Shown: piece after piece, positions 24,786 to 38,958 of the stretch
Position numbering within the stretch: the stretch's first letter is position 1
Layout of the letters: each line of letters opens with the position of its first letter
Source of the DNA: Epiperipatus broadwayi
Taxonomy: Eukaryota > Onychophora > Udeonychophora > Euonychophora > Peripatidae
Assembly: GCA_028023455.1 (NCBI GenBank)
Contig: JAQFVV010000042.1
Span: 8,079,922 to 8,143,921, forward strand
Reading direction: 5' to 3'
DNA: 64,000 nt
Notes under the pieces: model-generated
The model's input: the letters and a program-made list of their open reading frames with translations, nothing else
Told to the model about the DNA's origin: nothing
Database searches by the model: none
Translations under genes and position numbers: made by a program

Positions 24786-27501
24786 TACTGATTAAAAAAT
24801 AATAATAATAACTTTATTATAAAAAAAAAACAGAAAAAAATGAATAAAGAAAAACAAAAAAAGCAATAGCATGACTATGGAAACATATTTTAATCTGACA
24901 TCTTAGAAGCTTCAATCACTTTTCTATAACACCTAGCCAAAATGAAGAACAGAGACCAATCACTCACTTCATCTGACATATTTTCTGCTCCATGGAGTTT
25001 GGTCAAGCTACCAATATTTCTGTAATTGTTAGACTTTAAAAAATATCATTATACTATATATTAGCTCATGTAAAATATATTATGTAATATAATTTAACCT
25101 TTCATTCATAACAAAATATGCTTTAAAATTAAAAATAAGTGTGATTTTTGATTTATGTATTAAAAAAAATGATTGATTATCAAATGCGGCAAATTCTTTC
25201 AAATGTAGTAATGAAATAGATTAGTTTTTAATTTGTTGTATGTTTGGGATTATGAAAATGTATTATTTTTGAGAATTTTGTATTCATCAGAATAAATAAT
25301 AATAATAATTCTTATTTAGAATTTAGAAAATAAAACTTTACTGAAAAGTTGTGATAGTATGTTGGACTATTTTCATCATCTATCATTAAATGTTGGATGT
25401 CTAGAAAATTTTAAACTTTACTTAAACTTTTTCAAGAATAAACAGTTGCTAGTAATAAGACACAAGTCTAGCAGATAACACAGATTAGTAGACCCTATAG
25501 ATTAGTAGATTTACCAAGAAGTTTTTCTTAAAAAATGACAAAAAGTTTTTTATATTAAAATTGTTCTCTAAAATGAAAGTAGGAATTAAAGAAATATAAA
25601 TGAAATGATAAAATACTTTCAATTTGGATTTATCAACTTTAATTCGTTATACTTATTCTATTATAGTGGCACTAAATAACAGTTATTTTTAAATTCCCTA
25701 GATTAATTCTGGTTATTAATCTTCATCAATAACAAGTTTTAGATTTTCATAATTCAGTTGTTGAAAGCAGGCAAATAAGGTTACTTTATTTATTGATGTA
25801 TTATCAACTATAATTCCACAAAAAATATCAAAGTATGTCATTGTTGATAGAATAAGTTATTGAAAGTGTGGGATTTTTTCCTCTTTCTAAATTTTTATTG
25901 TAATCTAGTTTCATTTTTACACCAGTGGTAGCTGAAATTTTTATATATAGGAGATAAATACTTGCTTCAAGATTTACAGTGGTTTAAATTTTATATATCT
26001 TGTTATTGCTAGTTAAATATGATTTTGATAGATGAAAGTTAACAAAAAGTAAAAGTTGTAGCATAAAATTTATTGATATAGCAGTCAGTACTGCAGTTAG
26101 CAAAAAAAATGCTTGCAAAAATATTGAATAGTATTATAGAAAATTTTAGATAAAAATAAATGCAATTAAGGTAGAAAAAACAAACACATAGAATAAAAAT
26201 TAAGAGTGGTAGTCGGGTAAAAGAACTTTAAATTGTAAAAACTTATTTAATAATGTTTGAAATTGATAATTCGAATGAAAATTGAAATGGTAAACAGGAT
26301 TTAAATGACTTTGGAGGAAAATAAAAAGATAAATTGAAAGGATATGATAAGAAATATTGAAAAAATAGTAAATTAAAAAAAATTATTTACAAAATAAGTG
26401 ATATAAAAGAAAGAAGTAGCATCTATGGATACAAGAAGGGGGAGGGGAGACAATCTTAAAGAAAGACATAGCTATGAGATATTGAAGAGAGCAGGGTTTA
26501 ACGATTTGCAGATTATTTGAGATATGTGGGATCTGACGATTGAGATAGCTCATGATGATGACAATGAAATAAAATAAATTTTATTTGCTATTTTTTTCAG
26601 ATTTTATGTGTACATAAATACAACTAATTCATATATTTTTGTTTGAAAATATTCTTAAAATAATTTTGAAATTTATTTCAAGTCAGCTTTTTACTCATGA
26701 TATATAAAAATTAATTGCCATGAATATAAATCAGTAACTTCCTTTTTTCCATTTTGTTTAATTATTATTGGCTTATTAAAAGTTTAAATTTCATCTGAAT
26801 TATAAAAATATCTTATGTTTACATCATTAATTTTAGTATTAAATGTTGATTCTATCACTTTTAAAGTGCAGTTTTTATTTAATTTTTGTGGACAACTCTA
26901 TCACAAATCATATAAAAATAGAAATATGAGTATTACTAATTTTTCTTATGAATTACTTCATAAAAAGATATCTACAAGATTTTATTTTATTTTTTTTTAA
27001 AAAAAGGAGATAAAACAGTCTTTAAATAGCTTGCTGCAAGGCAAAAGTCTCATCAACAAACTTTCATAGAGAAATATTGAAGGAAATACAAGATTTTTAA
27101 TGGTTGGTATAATGAGAATTTGAGCAAATTTTCATTCTTGTTTTATCTTCTCGCTACGAATTACTAATCATAACAGAGTTGGCTTAAAGGACAATTAAAA
27201 GCCTGATTAGAACTTTGAAAAAAGTTTTAACTTACCTAGTTTCCAGCTCAGGTAAAAGATCCATTATATTAGCACTTCTCCATGGCCTTTTCAGATTAAC
27301 AAACATCTGCATACATGTGTAGTTTTGTTATTATATATATATAAACACATGAGTTATCTCATGAAAAATTATGAATTAGTTCATATGATGCTTTGTTCCA
27401 CAATTTATCACTTACATAAGAATAAATTCTAATGTTAAAAACACAGTAGAAATTGTCTCTAGTAATGTTAAGATTGGAATATGGTTTTATATTACATCTT
27501 T

Positions 27502-27508
<7 letters not shown>

Positions 27509-27534
<26 letters not shown>

Positions 27535-27536
27535 TT
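27509..27536. repeat. (TG)n microsatellite
   Basis: About a dozen TG units directly follow a short TA run. Confidence 0.85.
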
Positions 27537-29109
27537 GTATTTTCATTCTGTTTTATTCATTTGTATAATAATATATATTAAGGCTATAACCTTTAGACCA
27601 TGTGCCTGAAAAACGACAGTAGGGACCTCTACAAATCTTAATACAAGATTTATTTAAAAGACAGAATGACCACCCTTATCTTCAACCTACTTTTTAATTA
27701 TATAAGAGAATCTAAAGCATTTTGATTTGTGAGCATAAGGCTATTAAATACATCATTGATTAAGTCCACAATTTCTATTACACATTAACATTCGCAAAAT
27801 CTTTTGATTTACGAGTCAGTGTTGAGATCTTATGCATAGAAATCTTTTAAGACTATATAGAAACTTTTATCCATCTGAGCTAAGGAAGCTTTGTATATTT
27901 ATCCATTTGCTTAATTAGATAAATTAATTATTGTTATGACGAATATCTATAGGTCATCTACTTATCCATTCCTTTAGTTTCAATAATGATGTACATATAT
28001 AAAAAAGATTCACTCAATTGCATTTTATAGAATCAAGATTTATTAAAGATTTTTATTTATAGTTTTATATGTAAGACTTTCATACTATGATTTTTATTGT
28101 GTTTGGTTATATATATGCACATACACAATAAATGATCCTCAGATATTTAAACAATTGTTCAGATTTTATAACTCTAAGTTAAAAATTAATTAATTAAACC
28201 TTAATAACAATAGTTTTTTTTTGATATGACTGAAATATATATATATATAAAACATCTGTTTATCAAAAACCTTCAATAATTCAAAATAAGTAAAATAGAG
28301 AAATTTTTATATCTCACCAAACCATCAATGAGTATTGTAAAAAATTAATTCACTCTATATTGACAGCATTAGTAATATAAAATTTGACTTTCAAAAATTA
28401 AGATATTTGTCTAATTAACTATGTTATTGATTATTGTCAAACTTATTGATAAATTACTTGCATTTTAGATCAAAAATTTATCTAAACTGTTAGAGATAAT
28501 TCAGTTGATAGTTTTAAAGACATATCTATTATATTCATTTTGAAATATTGTGATTAAAATAACTTTGGAAATTAAATTCCAGTCACCATTTTTTTTTTTT
28601 AAATTTTTGTTTATAGAATCAAAGAAGTCAATATTATAAAAATTGAAACATCAAAATTTTATCTATTATAGCTTTTTCAGTTATTTAAATAAATATAAAA
28701 ACAGCAAATATATTTCTATAATAAATATTTTGAAAAAAATTTTTTTAACTTACTGAAAAAGGCAAACAATATAATTAAAAGCCTTTTTTAAAATAATAAT
28801 GATATACTTTTTTTCTTCCAGAAATTATTTTTATTTATGTGCTCTAAAAATAGTTTTATCTTTTTAAATATATCATTTTCTTCATAAAAAAAAATTCCTT
28901 TTATATTTTATAAAAATTTCCAATTATTCTTTCAAAAACTTTGATGAAGTCCAAAAAATATTTTAATTAATTAATAATCATGTTTTCTATCTTATAATAA
29001 TTTGATATCTAACCATAAAACATTTGAACATTTTATAAAAATCATATTCATCAAGAAAATCAGTTAAACTCTGGCTATATTATAATCTAATAAAAACCCT
29101 GGAAAAACT

Positions 29110-29116
<7 letters not shown>

Positions 29117-29163
<47 letters not shown>
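29117..29163. repeat. (TA)n microsatellite
   Basis: An uninterrupted TA run of more than 20 units lies inside the long intron. Confidence 0.9.
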
Positions 29164-29166
<3 letters not shown>

Positions 29167-30217
29167 AATAATTATCATATATCGAGAAGTGAGGGTACAA
29201 TATATATATATATATAAAAGTAAATGCTTATTTAGAAAATTTTCTATTGTTTTTATAATCATATTTATTTATTGAATAAGAAAAGAGATTACAATTTTCA
29301 TATAAACTTTACATTGTATATATTAAAATTATATTCATTTGTATATTTAATATATTAATATGTATATAAAATAAAAAACAAAATGGATTATTTCTTTAAC
29401 AGAACCTGAAGGGGAATATTTAAATATAAGAAAAATATTTCTACATATTTTACTGAATATTTGAACTATCTTGAAATAATTAAATATTTGTATAAAATTT
29501 GGAAAACTATTGCTCTATTTACTTATGAAGTAAATATTTCATATTCATATCTGACCTCAAATTATCAGTAGTTAAACAGTTGATGGTTAGTGAAATGATC
29601 ATTAGATATGGCTATCTGCCATTTCTATGCACAAACTGTGATATTAGGTTTGCATGATTTGTGCAACCGTATTTTTATCTTATAATTATATACACTGCAA
29701 TTATCATTTCAATATTTTTTTCTTTTTTTTTATATGCAACTAGCATAAAAGTTACAAAAAATAAAATAGCATCTAAGTTTTGCAGACTGAATCTTTAGCC
29801 ATAATTTTGCATATTGCAGAGTAATTAATGTATGGGATCATTTTGTATTCATTTTCAAGCTTTGGCTTTTTGTTTTTTATCCTTCTCTGATTTTTTTTCT
29901 GCTGAAGTTGTTAATGAGGTGAAGAAGTGTGTTGGATTCTGAAAGTCTGATAATTATTTATACTGATACAGAATTTTGATAGAATGAAGACTTTTTTATA
30001 AACACATTTAACTTTAATGAAGATTTTTATTGTAGTGATATCCTGTTTATGATTATACATATATTATTTTTTAAACTAAATTTTATTTATTTAAATATAG
30101 AATGAAAATTCACAATGAATACATGTTTTTATATATGATTAATTTATATTTATTAAATCTAAGAATTATTTTTTTGCTCAAAAAAAAATTTTTTTTCCCT
30201 CTATTTTTTTTTTTCAG

Positions 30218-30360
30218 TGGTGATATTCTAAAGTCCTCTAGTGTTGAAAATATTTATAAACAGGGTCCAATATCTATTCCTTCCTCCCCCAGTGCCAGAA
30301 ACAATAAGAAAATTCCTACCTCACCGAGCATGCCCAGCAAATTGCAAAGGAATTCAGCAG
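30218..30360 (+). CDS. Coding exon of the same unidentified host gene
   Basis: A strong polypyrimidine tract and TTTTTCAG precede the exon, and CAGCAG followed by GTGAATC closes it. It starts with one base that completes the TG left by the 17299-17433 exon (Cys), then reads 47 codons and leaves one base. The peptide is Ser/Pro-rich and likely disordered: GDILKSSSVENIYKQGP, SIPSSPSARNNKKIPTSPS, KLQRNSA. Base use is much less AT-rich than the flanks, which supports selection. Repeated SSPS, TSPS motifs resemble proline-directed phosphorylation sites. No family is recognised. Confidence 0.75.
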
Positions 30361-33300
30361 GTGAATCTTTTTGGTATTTTTTTTTCACAAATTGTATTAT
30401 AAACATTGTTTATAAATATTATAATTTAACCATTTTCTTTGATGACAAACAATCTTTCTTTTTTAATTAAAAGTAGTAAGATGTAAAAAAAAAAAAAATT
30501 TTTTTAAACATGTGGCTTGTGATTTATTTTTGAAATTGCAATAAAAAAATTTTATACAATTTTCTTAAATATTTCATCACAATTTTATTAAAAAAAATTT
30601 AAATATATATATATAAAAATTGTTGCTTAAAAAATTTTGAGTACTTATTATTAAGTAAATATTTATAAAATAAATTTTTATTAAGATACATATAAAAATA
30701 GTGCTAAGCTACAGACATGAATGCCTTTATTTATATAGAGTTAATTAATATTCATGTTGTAATGATTGTTAATATCTATTTTGTTTATAGCAAAAAGATA
30801 TACAAATAAGGAATTAAAAAAAAAAAAATTGTAGTAGTAGTTATTTTAGTATTGGTATTCTATTTTTTTTATATATATATTTAATGTTTTTTTAAAAAAA
30901 AGACTGAAAAGTAAATACAATATTGTGTATGTTCAATTTAATTTTTATAACTAAATATTTATGATCTTATTATACTTTATGTAACATTTTTTTAATATAT
31001 ATGTGCATCAAATCACTATTTAAAACTGATGTTATTAATTCTGATATGTAGAATAATTTAAACAGGAAACACTCTTCTGATTTATTATTAGATTTTATTA
31101 ATGTTGGAGTTTTCAATAAATAATCTTTTCTGGAAATAGTATAAAATGCCAATTTTAAAGTGATCTTTAGAAGTTTTTTTTTTTTTTTGTAATAATGGAA
31201 AACAAAACATCGCCTTTGAATTAGGGGTTTTTTTTCTATAATATTCTATACTAAAAGAAAAGAATTTGAATGATGATTAAAGCATCTTTCTAAAGAAAAA
31301 AAACTTGAGTTTTATTTAAACTTTTTCCTAGCAAATTGCTGGATATATCATCTATCTTTCTATTACCTGTCTATTTATCTATTATATATATAAGTGGAAA
31401 TTTGTTTATTTTTTACATAAGAATTCTACAAATATTGCACATATCTTAATGAATTTTGCATGATTTTCTTTTCATCGGAGAATTTCCTAGGCTTTGGATT
31501 TTTGCTTTATGGTATAGTGAACCACAAACCAAACTATATCTAACTACATGACTTCAGTTATATGTTATCCAAAGAAAAATGTAAACAAACAAACAAAAAT
31601 GTAAATAAACAAAAAAAAAACCATTAAAATTGGCAGACATTTTTTTTCTCTAAGCACAGTACATGATTATATATATATATTAATCAAATTTCTTCGTTTA
31701 AGTTGAAATTGCAGACAGTTTATTCTTCCTTTATTATCCTTTCTGAATTTGATGTGCAATATTTTGCGTATTAAATTATTTTCTAAGAGAAAGTATTTAA
31801 AAATAATACCTAAAAAAAAAATCATCTTAATTTCTTGTTAAATAGACTACTCTAATAAAGAAAAAAGTTATTGAAAAAAAAAAAGACAATCGCCCAGAGC
31901 ATTATTTTAAAAAGAAAAATACAATAGGTTTTTTTTTTATTTTTTCTTGCTTCAGAAAATGTATGAATGAACCTACACTCAGTAAAATATATATAAACGA
32001 GTTTCTCTCTATTTTTTATTTCTAATTATATATATATTTTTAAAAATTTTGTTTAGACACACATATAAAAAGTATCTGAATTGAAAAATAATATACACTT
32101 GCAGTTCAAAACACAATATGTACTCTATTCTAATCAGTGTTTATCAACAAAATGTGAGTTTTTGTACGCAGTATACATTGAACATGAGAAAGAGAGAGAG
32201 AGAGATGGAGAACAAAATATAGCATAGTTCACTGCTCCACTGTACTTGATTGTTTTAAAAATTTTAGTAATTTGCAATTTAAAAATGTGTCAAAATCGTA
32301 ATAATTTTCTAGTGACATAAATACACAAAAAGAGAACAGCACTGATTAAAGGATTGTACATATTGGAAAAAGTTGTTGCCTATACTTCGAAATACATATT
32401 AGAAAAATGAAGATAATTATAGTTTTTGGTAAACCATAACAAAATTTTATTGCATAAATATATTTTATATTAATCAAATTTCATTTGAACCATATATTTA
32501 ATTTCTCACTTTCAATTGGAGTGTGAAAAATATACCACAATATTAAAATTTCTTAGCCATTTAAGAATTAGATTATCATGTGAAAAATATATTTAAACTG
32601 AAATCCTAAAAATCGATCAAATTCAGTACAAAATTATAGTTTTTCAGTAAAGTGAGATAAAATTTGATTTTATAAATATATTTAAATTAATTAAATTTAA
32701 TTTATGCCATGCATTTAATGTAAAATCCTAAAAGTTGATCAAATTCAATAGTATAACTGATTTCAATCTATCTATCTATTTTATCATTATTATATAAATA
32801 TAATGTTATTTTAAACTCAACAGATATTGTACCCATTTTGATGAATTTAGCAAGATTTTCATCTGGAGAATCACATAAGCTATGGATTTTTGCTTGATCA
32901 TACTTAATTAATTTCAAAAAAAATTTTAATTTGCAATATGCATCAAAATCAAACATTTTCAAATGGCTTCAGAAAAATGCAAAAAGAGGACCAGCACTCA
33001 TTGCAGATGAAAAAAAATTTTTAAATAGGTACAAAGTATATTGTAGCCTGCTTATTGAAATACATACTACAGTAATGAAGAGAATTACAGTTTTAAATTC
33101 CATGTGTTAAAATTTGACAATCATTTTTAAAAATTAGTTTATCATGTGAGAAATATATTTAAACTAAAATCCTAAATGCTGATCAAATTCAGTAATATAA
33201 CTGATTATAAAATTTTTCATTTTTTGTGATACTGCTGTTGATATCACATGTATTATTATTTCATGTAAATATAAAGCCACACGAACAGCTACATATTATG

Positions 33301-36056
33301 TTATATACTAATGTATACAAAATATATTGTGGCCTGTGTATTGAAATACATCCTCTAGAAATGGAGAGAATTATAGTTTTTGCAAAAGTGAGATAAAATT
33401 TGACTTTGTAAATATATTTTAAATCAATTAAATTTCATTTGTACCATGAATTTAATTTTTTATTTGCAAATGAAGCATCCACAAAATACCACAATATTAA
33501 AATTTTATAGCCATTTAAAAAACTATTTTATTATTTGAGAAATATATTTAAATTAAAATCCTAAAAGTTGATCAAATTCAAAGGTATAACTGATTGTAAA
33601 AAGTTATATTTTTGTGATACTGTTGTTGATAACTCATGTATTGTTATTTGATGTAAATAATATGCAAATATATAAGCCATGGAAACACTTTACATTTTTA
33701 AAATTGCTATGCACAGTCATTCTCTAAGTCATTAATATATTTTTCTTCAGTATTTGCAATATATTTGTAATATAAAAAGGTGAATGCTAATCATATCTTT
33801 TAAATATGTATATTATTTGATATTGACATGTGTTAGAAATATGTCCAATTAAAATAATTAAAATTAGTAAAATATTTTTTAAAAAAAAACACTTTTGAAC
33901 TGCAAGTATGCATATATTTTTATTTTTGCAAAAAGATTCCTATAGGTAATAAAGGAGGTTTTAACATAAATAGATTACATAAAATGTTTAGGTACTCTAC
34001 TTCCAAGCAAAAGTCTTTTCATTTGATTTTCAAAGGAGTTTTATCAAGACAGAGACAGAAGGCATTACTTATTGGTCATATCAATTGTAAGGTTAGGAAG
34101 GTTTAAGTGATTTATCACCCTCATTTTACTCTTTAACTAGGAATAACTATATAATTATTTACTGATTAATAATTGGATGTCTAACTGAAATGGTTATATA
34201 CAGCAACCTCAAAGAAAAACATTTAAGCATGTTTATTACCTAAAAAAAAAAATCCAAATTCATTTAGCCTTGATTTGAATCCCAGATAGATATATTCGTT
34301 TCTTTACCATGGGGTTTTTCAATACATATGCTAATGGGATGTCTATGTATAAAATATAATATAATGTATCAAAAAATTTTGAAGTGATATAAAATTAATA
34401 TAAGGCTTTCAAGATTTAATTTACCTTCACTTAAGTTTTAAGTTTTTCTGATCACTGTGATAAGTATTTGTTTCTGATATATATATATCTGTTAATCAAA
34501 ATAGATAATCCAGGTAATATGTATGTATATTAATATGTGTGCATATATAATTATGTGTGTGAGTGTTAATGTACTTATATATATATTTTAATTGACATGG
34601 TCTATCATTTTATAAATTGTGCTAAACATTAATTGGAAAGCAGTCGCTCAGTAGGAATGATGATAGAAAAATGTTTATATTTATCTATAAATTAAATGAT
34701 CCATAATGACAAACTTCTAAAGTAGATAAACTATAACAATAAATTTTATAAAGACAGCTATTATGAGCCAGTAATCAGCCCAAGAATCACCCAGCATTAT
34801 AGCACATTTGTTTCATGGCTAAGCTACTGGTGATTTTTCAAGTGAAATGCAAAAGAAGTTTAAATGCATATATCCAGTCAATGATCATGCAAGAATTATA
34901 TATTGACTTATGAGTCAGAATAAAAAAAAATACTAGACTTTTTATACCAAGATACCTTGGACCACAAGCAGCATTGCCTGGTAAAAATAAACAAATGACA
35001 TATTATCATATCATTATCTACTAAAAAAAATTTTCTTTGGAGTCTTTTCCTAAATCATTGCCAAATCAATGAGATGTATCTCTAATTTTCATTTTACCTT
35101 TCTCATGTATTTTTTTTTTCAACAATATACTAAACATATTTTCCACTAGGTCACTTTCATTAATATATTCATTCATATAGTTTATATTAAATAATCCATT
35201 TATATAATGTTAACCCTAATAATCTCTTATTTTTGCTATTTTATCATGCAAACAATTTTGATGTTTTAATGGAAAGTCTAGTGTTTTTATATTAACTTCA
35301 TAGGTCAATTCATACATTTTTGTAAGTAAACATTGGGTGGCTATTATCTTCTGCACTTCTACTAAAAAGTGAGCAACAGCCATGAAACACACGTATCATG
35401 AATTTGGAAATTGTTAATGTTTAGATTGATGATTTGTTTATACTTTGGCTTTCGTAATAAAGTTTAGTGTTATCATTCATATGTATATATATAATCATAT
35501 CAACTTAAATTCAGCCCACATTAATCAGAGCGAAACACTGCATAAAAATAAAAAGAGGAGAAAAAATGTATAAACTATTTTATTATGTGCCTTTGGAATA
35601 AAATGCCTAAATGAAAGTTGATTTATTCAGATGTTAGTATTATTAAGTTGTAGGTTTGTAAAAGTAATGTATGCATAATGTTATAGATTATTTACCTTGC
35701 AATATGTGAGTAGAAATATAATAATAAATGAGACTCTAAAAGAGAGAAAAACAAAATTCTGTGATTGCGAATCAATTTTAAAATGTGTAGTTTATAAAAT
35801 TTCAAGATATTTTGAAATCTTTTTGGTTTTACTGTTCTGAATCAATTTTTGAATAAAATCTTGTTGATTCTTATAATAAATTGGATAGTAGATTTAAATC
35901 TAGGATTAAAAATCATGACTCAATGATATGTGTGAAATTAGAACTAAAAAAAGAAAAGTTGGCAAGAATTTTATATCTTCCTGCATTGGAATGAAGGTAG
36001 ATAAAGAAAAGAAAACAAAAACAGCTATTTCTTTCTTTTTTCATTAAAAAAAATAT
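30361..36056. other. AT-rich stretch, probably intronic
   Basis: The stretch lies between the 30218-30360 exon and the possible last exon. I found no further exon with both splice sites and a compatible frame. It holds a GA run near 32188-32204 and several copies of a local repeat (see 32440-33700). Confidence 0.45.
32440..33700. repeat. Irregular local tandem duplications
   Basis: The block ATCCTAAAAGTTGATCAAAT or close variants occur near 32600, 32730, 33170 and 33555, usually followed by a TATAACTGATT block. GAGATAAAATTTGA blocks recur near 32650 and 33390. Spacing is irregular (about 130-430 bp), so this is old, rearranged tandem duplication and not a clean satellite. Confidence 0.55.
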
Positions 36057-36256
36057 TGTAACATTATATATAAGTTTGTTTTTCTACAACATGTTGTTGA
36101 AGAGAACAATGGAATATTTTATTTGGGGGTCCGAGATTTTCGTATTGTTTACATTATGGTTTGAGTGCTGGTAAGTGATGAAAACATATGTGAATGGTCT
36201 ACATTATGGTTTGATTAATGAAAAGTGACATAAGGTATAGAAGGATAACAGAGAGG

Positions 36257-36267
36257 TATAAAAAGAG
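36257..36267 (+). promoter_or_regulatory. TATA box of the candidate LTR
   Basis: TATAAAAAGAGG is followed about 25-35 bp downstream by ATTCAATCACTATGCAATC, where initiation of an LTR transcript would be expected. It is sequence-based only. Confidence 0.35.
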
Positions 36268-36874
36268 GTCATTCAAAATTCAATCACTATGCAATCATTC
36301 ATTCTGATATCAATTTCATTCTTGTCCTGATCTCCTGATTCCAAATTGCAAGCTATACATAAAAGTAGTGTTGAGGTGAAATGTAAGAAAAGAGATTTTG
36401 CCTTTCTACTAATTAAAATTATAATGCCTATAGCTGAAGGTTATTGAATACAATAAAATAAGTCTTCAAAACTTGCAGTCCAAACAGCTATAATAATGTT
36501 TTTCTGGCTAATTACAATGAAAGGCTAGAAAACAAAGTAGCCATCCAGTTAGAAGATCCTAAGTACGCAGTTTAATTCAATAAATAACTTCAAAGTGTGA
36601 TTGCTACTACTCTAAGATGACAGTAAAGGAAAAAATGTACTATGCTGCCACCAAAGACTTATTGATACTCTACATGCTATACATAGCATGCTGTTGTAAC
36701 TACAATTCAAGTCTCTAGTGTGTGAGAAGAAGAAATATACTTGTTAATTTATGAAGATGGCAGTAATTACAGAAAAAAGAAAAATAACATTTGAAAACCC
36801 ATAATTTAGGACTTTTTTTTTTGCCAGTAAGATATTCAATTCACATTATTATATTAAAAAGACCTTAGACTTAA

Positions 36875-37085
36875 AAACTGAAAATATATTAATTGTTATG
36901 ATATATTATATTTTAAATCTGCAGGTGGAGTCGCTAGTATAGACATAGAACTGAAAACTTATTAACTGTTGCAATACATTTCATTTTATATCTGCATTTG
37001 GAATCACAAATATAGATTTAAACACTGAAAATATATTAATGTTGTGACATGTTTCATTTTATATATGCATTTGGCAATTACTAAT
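36875..37085 (+). repeat. Three ~73-bp tandem repeats
   Basis: Three diverged units each contain a CTGAAAA-TATTAA block, a TTTCATTTTATAT-like block and a TGCA(T/G)-TGG-GTC/ATCAC/ATTAC block. They lie inside the candidate LTR. Confidence 0.55.
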
Positions 37086-38054
37086 ATTGTAGATGGAACC
37101 AACTTATATATATTTTTGTTTGTTAATAAACTGTTAAATTATTGTTTTGTCAATCTATTTGTTTGTTTATAACTTCATACACACATTATAACATCGACAC
37201 ATGCAAACCACTGGGGTATTACAATAATAATTGGCAGTGATGATCATTATTTTATTAGTATTCTCAGTAAACTTTCTCTGTTGAGGAAGTTTAATAGAGT
37301 TTTTTGATTGAAATCTAAAACAAATAAAATACTGTTAGAAATACTTGTAATTATAAATCCTAATCATCTTCATCACATTGATTAGTATTATTATGAAAAC
37401 TTTATTTTACTATTGGAATTCTATGTACATATCTGAAAAATTTACAATATATATGCATGTCGATTATTTAATATCTTATATTAATATTTTATATATTATT
37501 GGTTGTGGGTTTAAACTCATACTATTGTAAAAATTCCCCTACTGGTGAATTATTTACCATTACAAAATATATAAAATAGTCATTATATAACCTATTACGC
37601 ATTTTGCACAGAAGAAAGTTTAAAAGAAACTACTTTTTTTAAAAATATATGTTGCATCTTTAATTGAAAAATAGAAGTGAATCGAGTGTGTCACCTTTAT
37701 TCCAGACCATACTTAATTGGGAATGAATATTCTTAAATGAATGGTGGCATTTTGATTTTCAAAATAGCTATCTTTTTGGTAGTATATCTATAAAAATGTC
37801 ATTAGTGCTTAATACTTGACTAGTTCATGTTTCATTAAATTCAGAATATATATCTTTTGATGACAACACAAGGAAAGTGTTATTGCTAATGCTATAACTT
37901 ACATCTAAAGTGGGCAGGTTGGTTTTGGATTCTATATTTGTCTATAAATTAAGCTTATGCACCTTATTATATAAGTGACCAAACTTGTCCATTGTGCTAC
38001 AACTAACATTTCCAGTAATGCACTGAGGGACAAATATGACTAAGTCTCTAGCAT

Positions 38055-38400
38055 TATTTAGCCTTGAGCATTATTACACTTATCATTTAAGTAATACCTT
38101 GGGTACAATTTGAAAATGATAATTGCTGTTTGTAATGTTATAATTGACTATTTATTAATCTGAATTTAGAACAGGTTATATTTACCTGTTTAAGTAGATT
38201 TATTTAATTTTTTTGTTTCAATAATTTCAATGTCTGTGGTCAAGTTGCAATCTTTAGTGTCTATATAAATATATTCGACCATAAATAAAGATCAGATTCC
38301 ATATTTATTGTTAAATGGAGGTTGCCTTGACAACAGTTTGAGATTTTTGATTGTTATTGATATTGGGATTGTCTAAGTGTTGACTGGTTTTAATGATTAT
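38055..38400 (+). repeat. Family B repeat, fullest copy
   Basis: This unit runs from GCCTTGAGCATTATTACA to GACTGGTTTTAATGATTAT, about 345 bp, and includes both the AACAGGTTATATTTACCTG block and the GGTTGCCTTGACAACAGTT block. It defines the unit length for the family. It is non-coding. Confidence 0.65.
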
Positions 38401-38632
38401 ATATATATTGAAAGACAATAAATAGTAACAATATGATGAGATTTATAATATTAAGTGCACCATAGTTGAAAGAAAGTAAACCTTAGAATAGGTCAGAACT
38501 TTTAAATATTAAAACAGGCAAAACTTTCTATACGTATTGTCACTCAGTGCAAGACAGAGTAATCAATGGATCCCAGAAGGCTTGTGCATAAAATCCCCAT
38601 CTAGTGCATACTCATCCAATATCCCCAGACTA

Positions 38633-38656
38633 GTTTCTGGCTTGGGCCTTCATCAG
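38633..38656 (-). ncRNA. Hammerhead-like core (left arm)
   Basis: On the minus strand CTGATGA, A, GGC, CCAA, GCC, A, GAAAC. Both core boxes are intact and GGC pairs with GCC, but an A-A opposition lies where the first pair of helix II should be. It is hammerhead-like at best. Confidence 0.35.
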
Positions 38657-38933
38657 TGAGGAGCCTTGGATCTGAGAGCACTGCACCTAAATCTTAGGAT
38701 CTAATGCAACCCTCCAGCAGCCACCTTTTATTTCTACTTAACTAAAAAACTGAGACTTAAATTGAAAACACCTATATGACTATATAAGCTAATGAGCTTG
38801 GATTGAAAATATCATGGTGTTTTCAATTTAAGGCTCATAGTTTTGTAGTTAAGTAGAGATAAAAGGTGGCCTCTGGAGGGTTGTATTAGATTTTAAGATC
38901 TAGATGCAGTGCTCTCAGATCCAAGGCTCCTCA

Positions 38934-38958
38934 CTGATGAAGGCCATAAGCCAGAAAC
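38934..38958 (+). ncRNA. Hammerhead-like core (right arm)
   Basis: CTGATGA, A, GGC, CATAA, GCC, A, GAAAC. The boxes and the three stem pairs are the same as in the left arm, with one extra loop base. Conservation in both arms may only reflect shared origin. Confidence 0.35.

Larger units (their letters stand above)
17434..30217 (+). other. Long intron (~12.8 kb) filled with repeats
   Basis: The intron runs from GTAAGAA to TTTTTTTTTCAG. It holds the 17923-21348 inverted repeat, a third SINE-like copy, the second ~2.8-kb repeat, a PLE 3' fragment and microsatellites. From about 24790 to 30200 I see only AT-rich sequence with TG and TA runs and no other supportable exon. Confidence 0.6.
36057..37223 (+). 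mobile_element. Candidate solo LTR
   Basis: The segment begins TGTAACATTATATA and ends GGGGTATTACA, giving TGTAA/TTACA inverted tips as in LTRs. GTATAAAAAGAGG near 36257 is a good TATA box, and AATAAA lies near 37125. The flanking 5-mers (AATAT and ATAAT) do not match exactly, so a target duplication is not proven. No internal coding region is attached. Alternative: an unrelated promoter-like AT-rich repeat. Confidence 0.35.

Noticed and set aside
32440-33700. CRISPR-like repeat array
   Set aside because: Repeats are diverged and irregularly spaced, and the genome is clearly eukaryotic.
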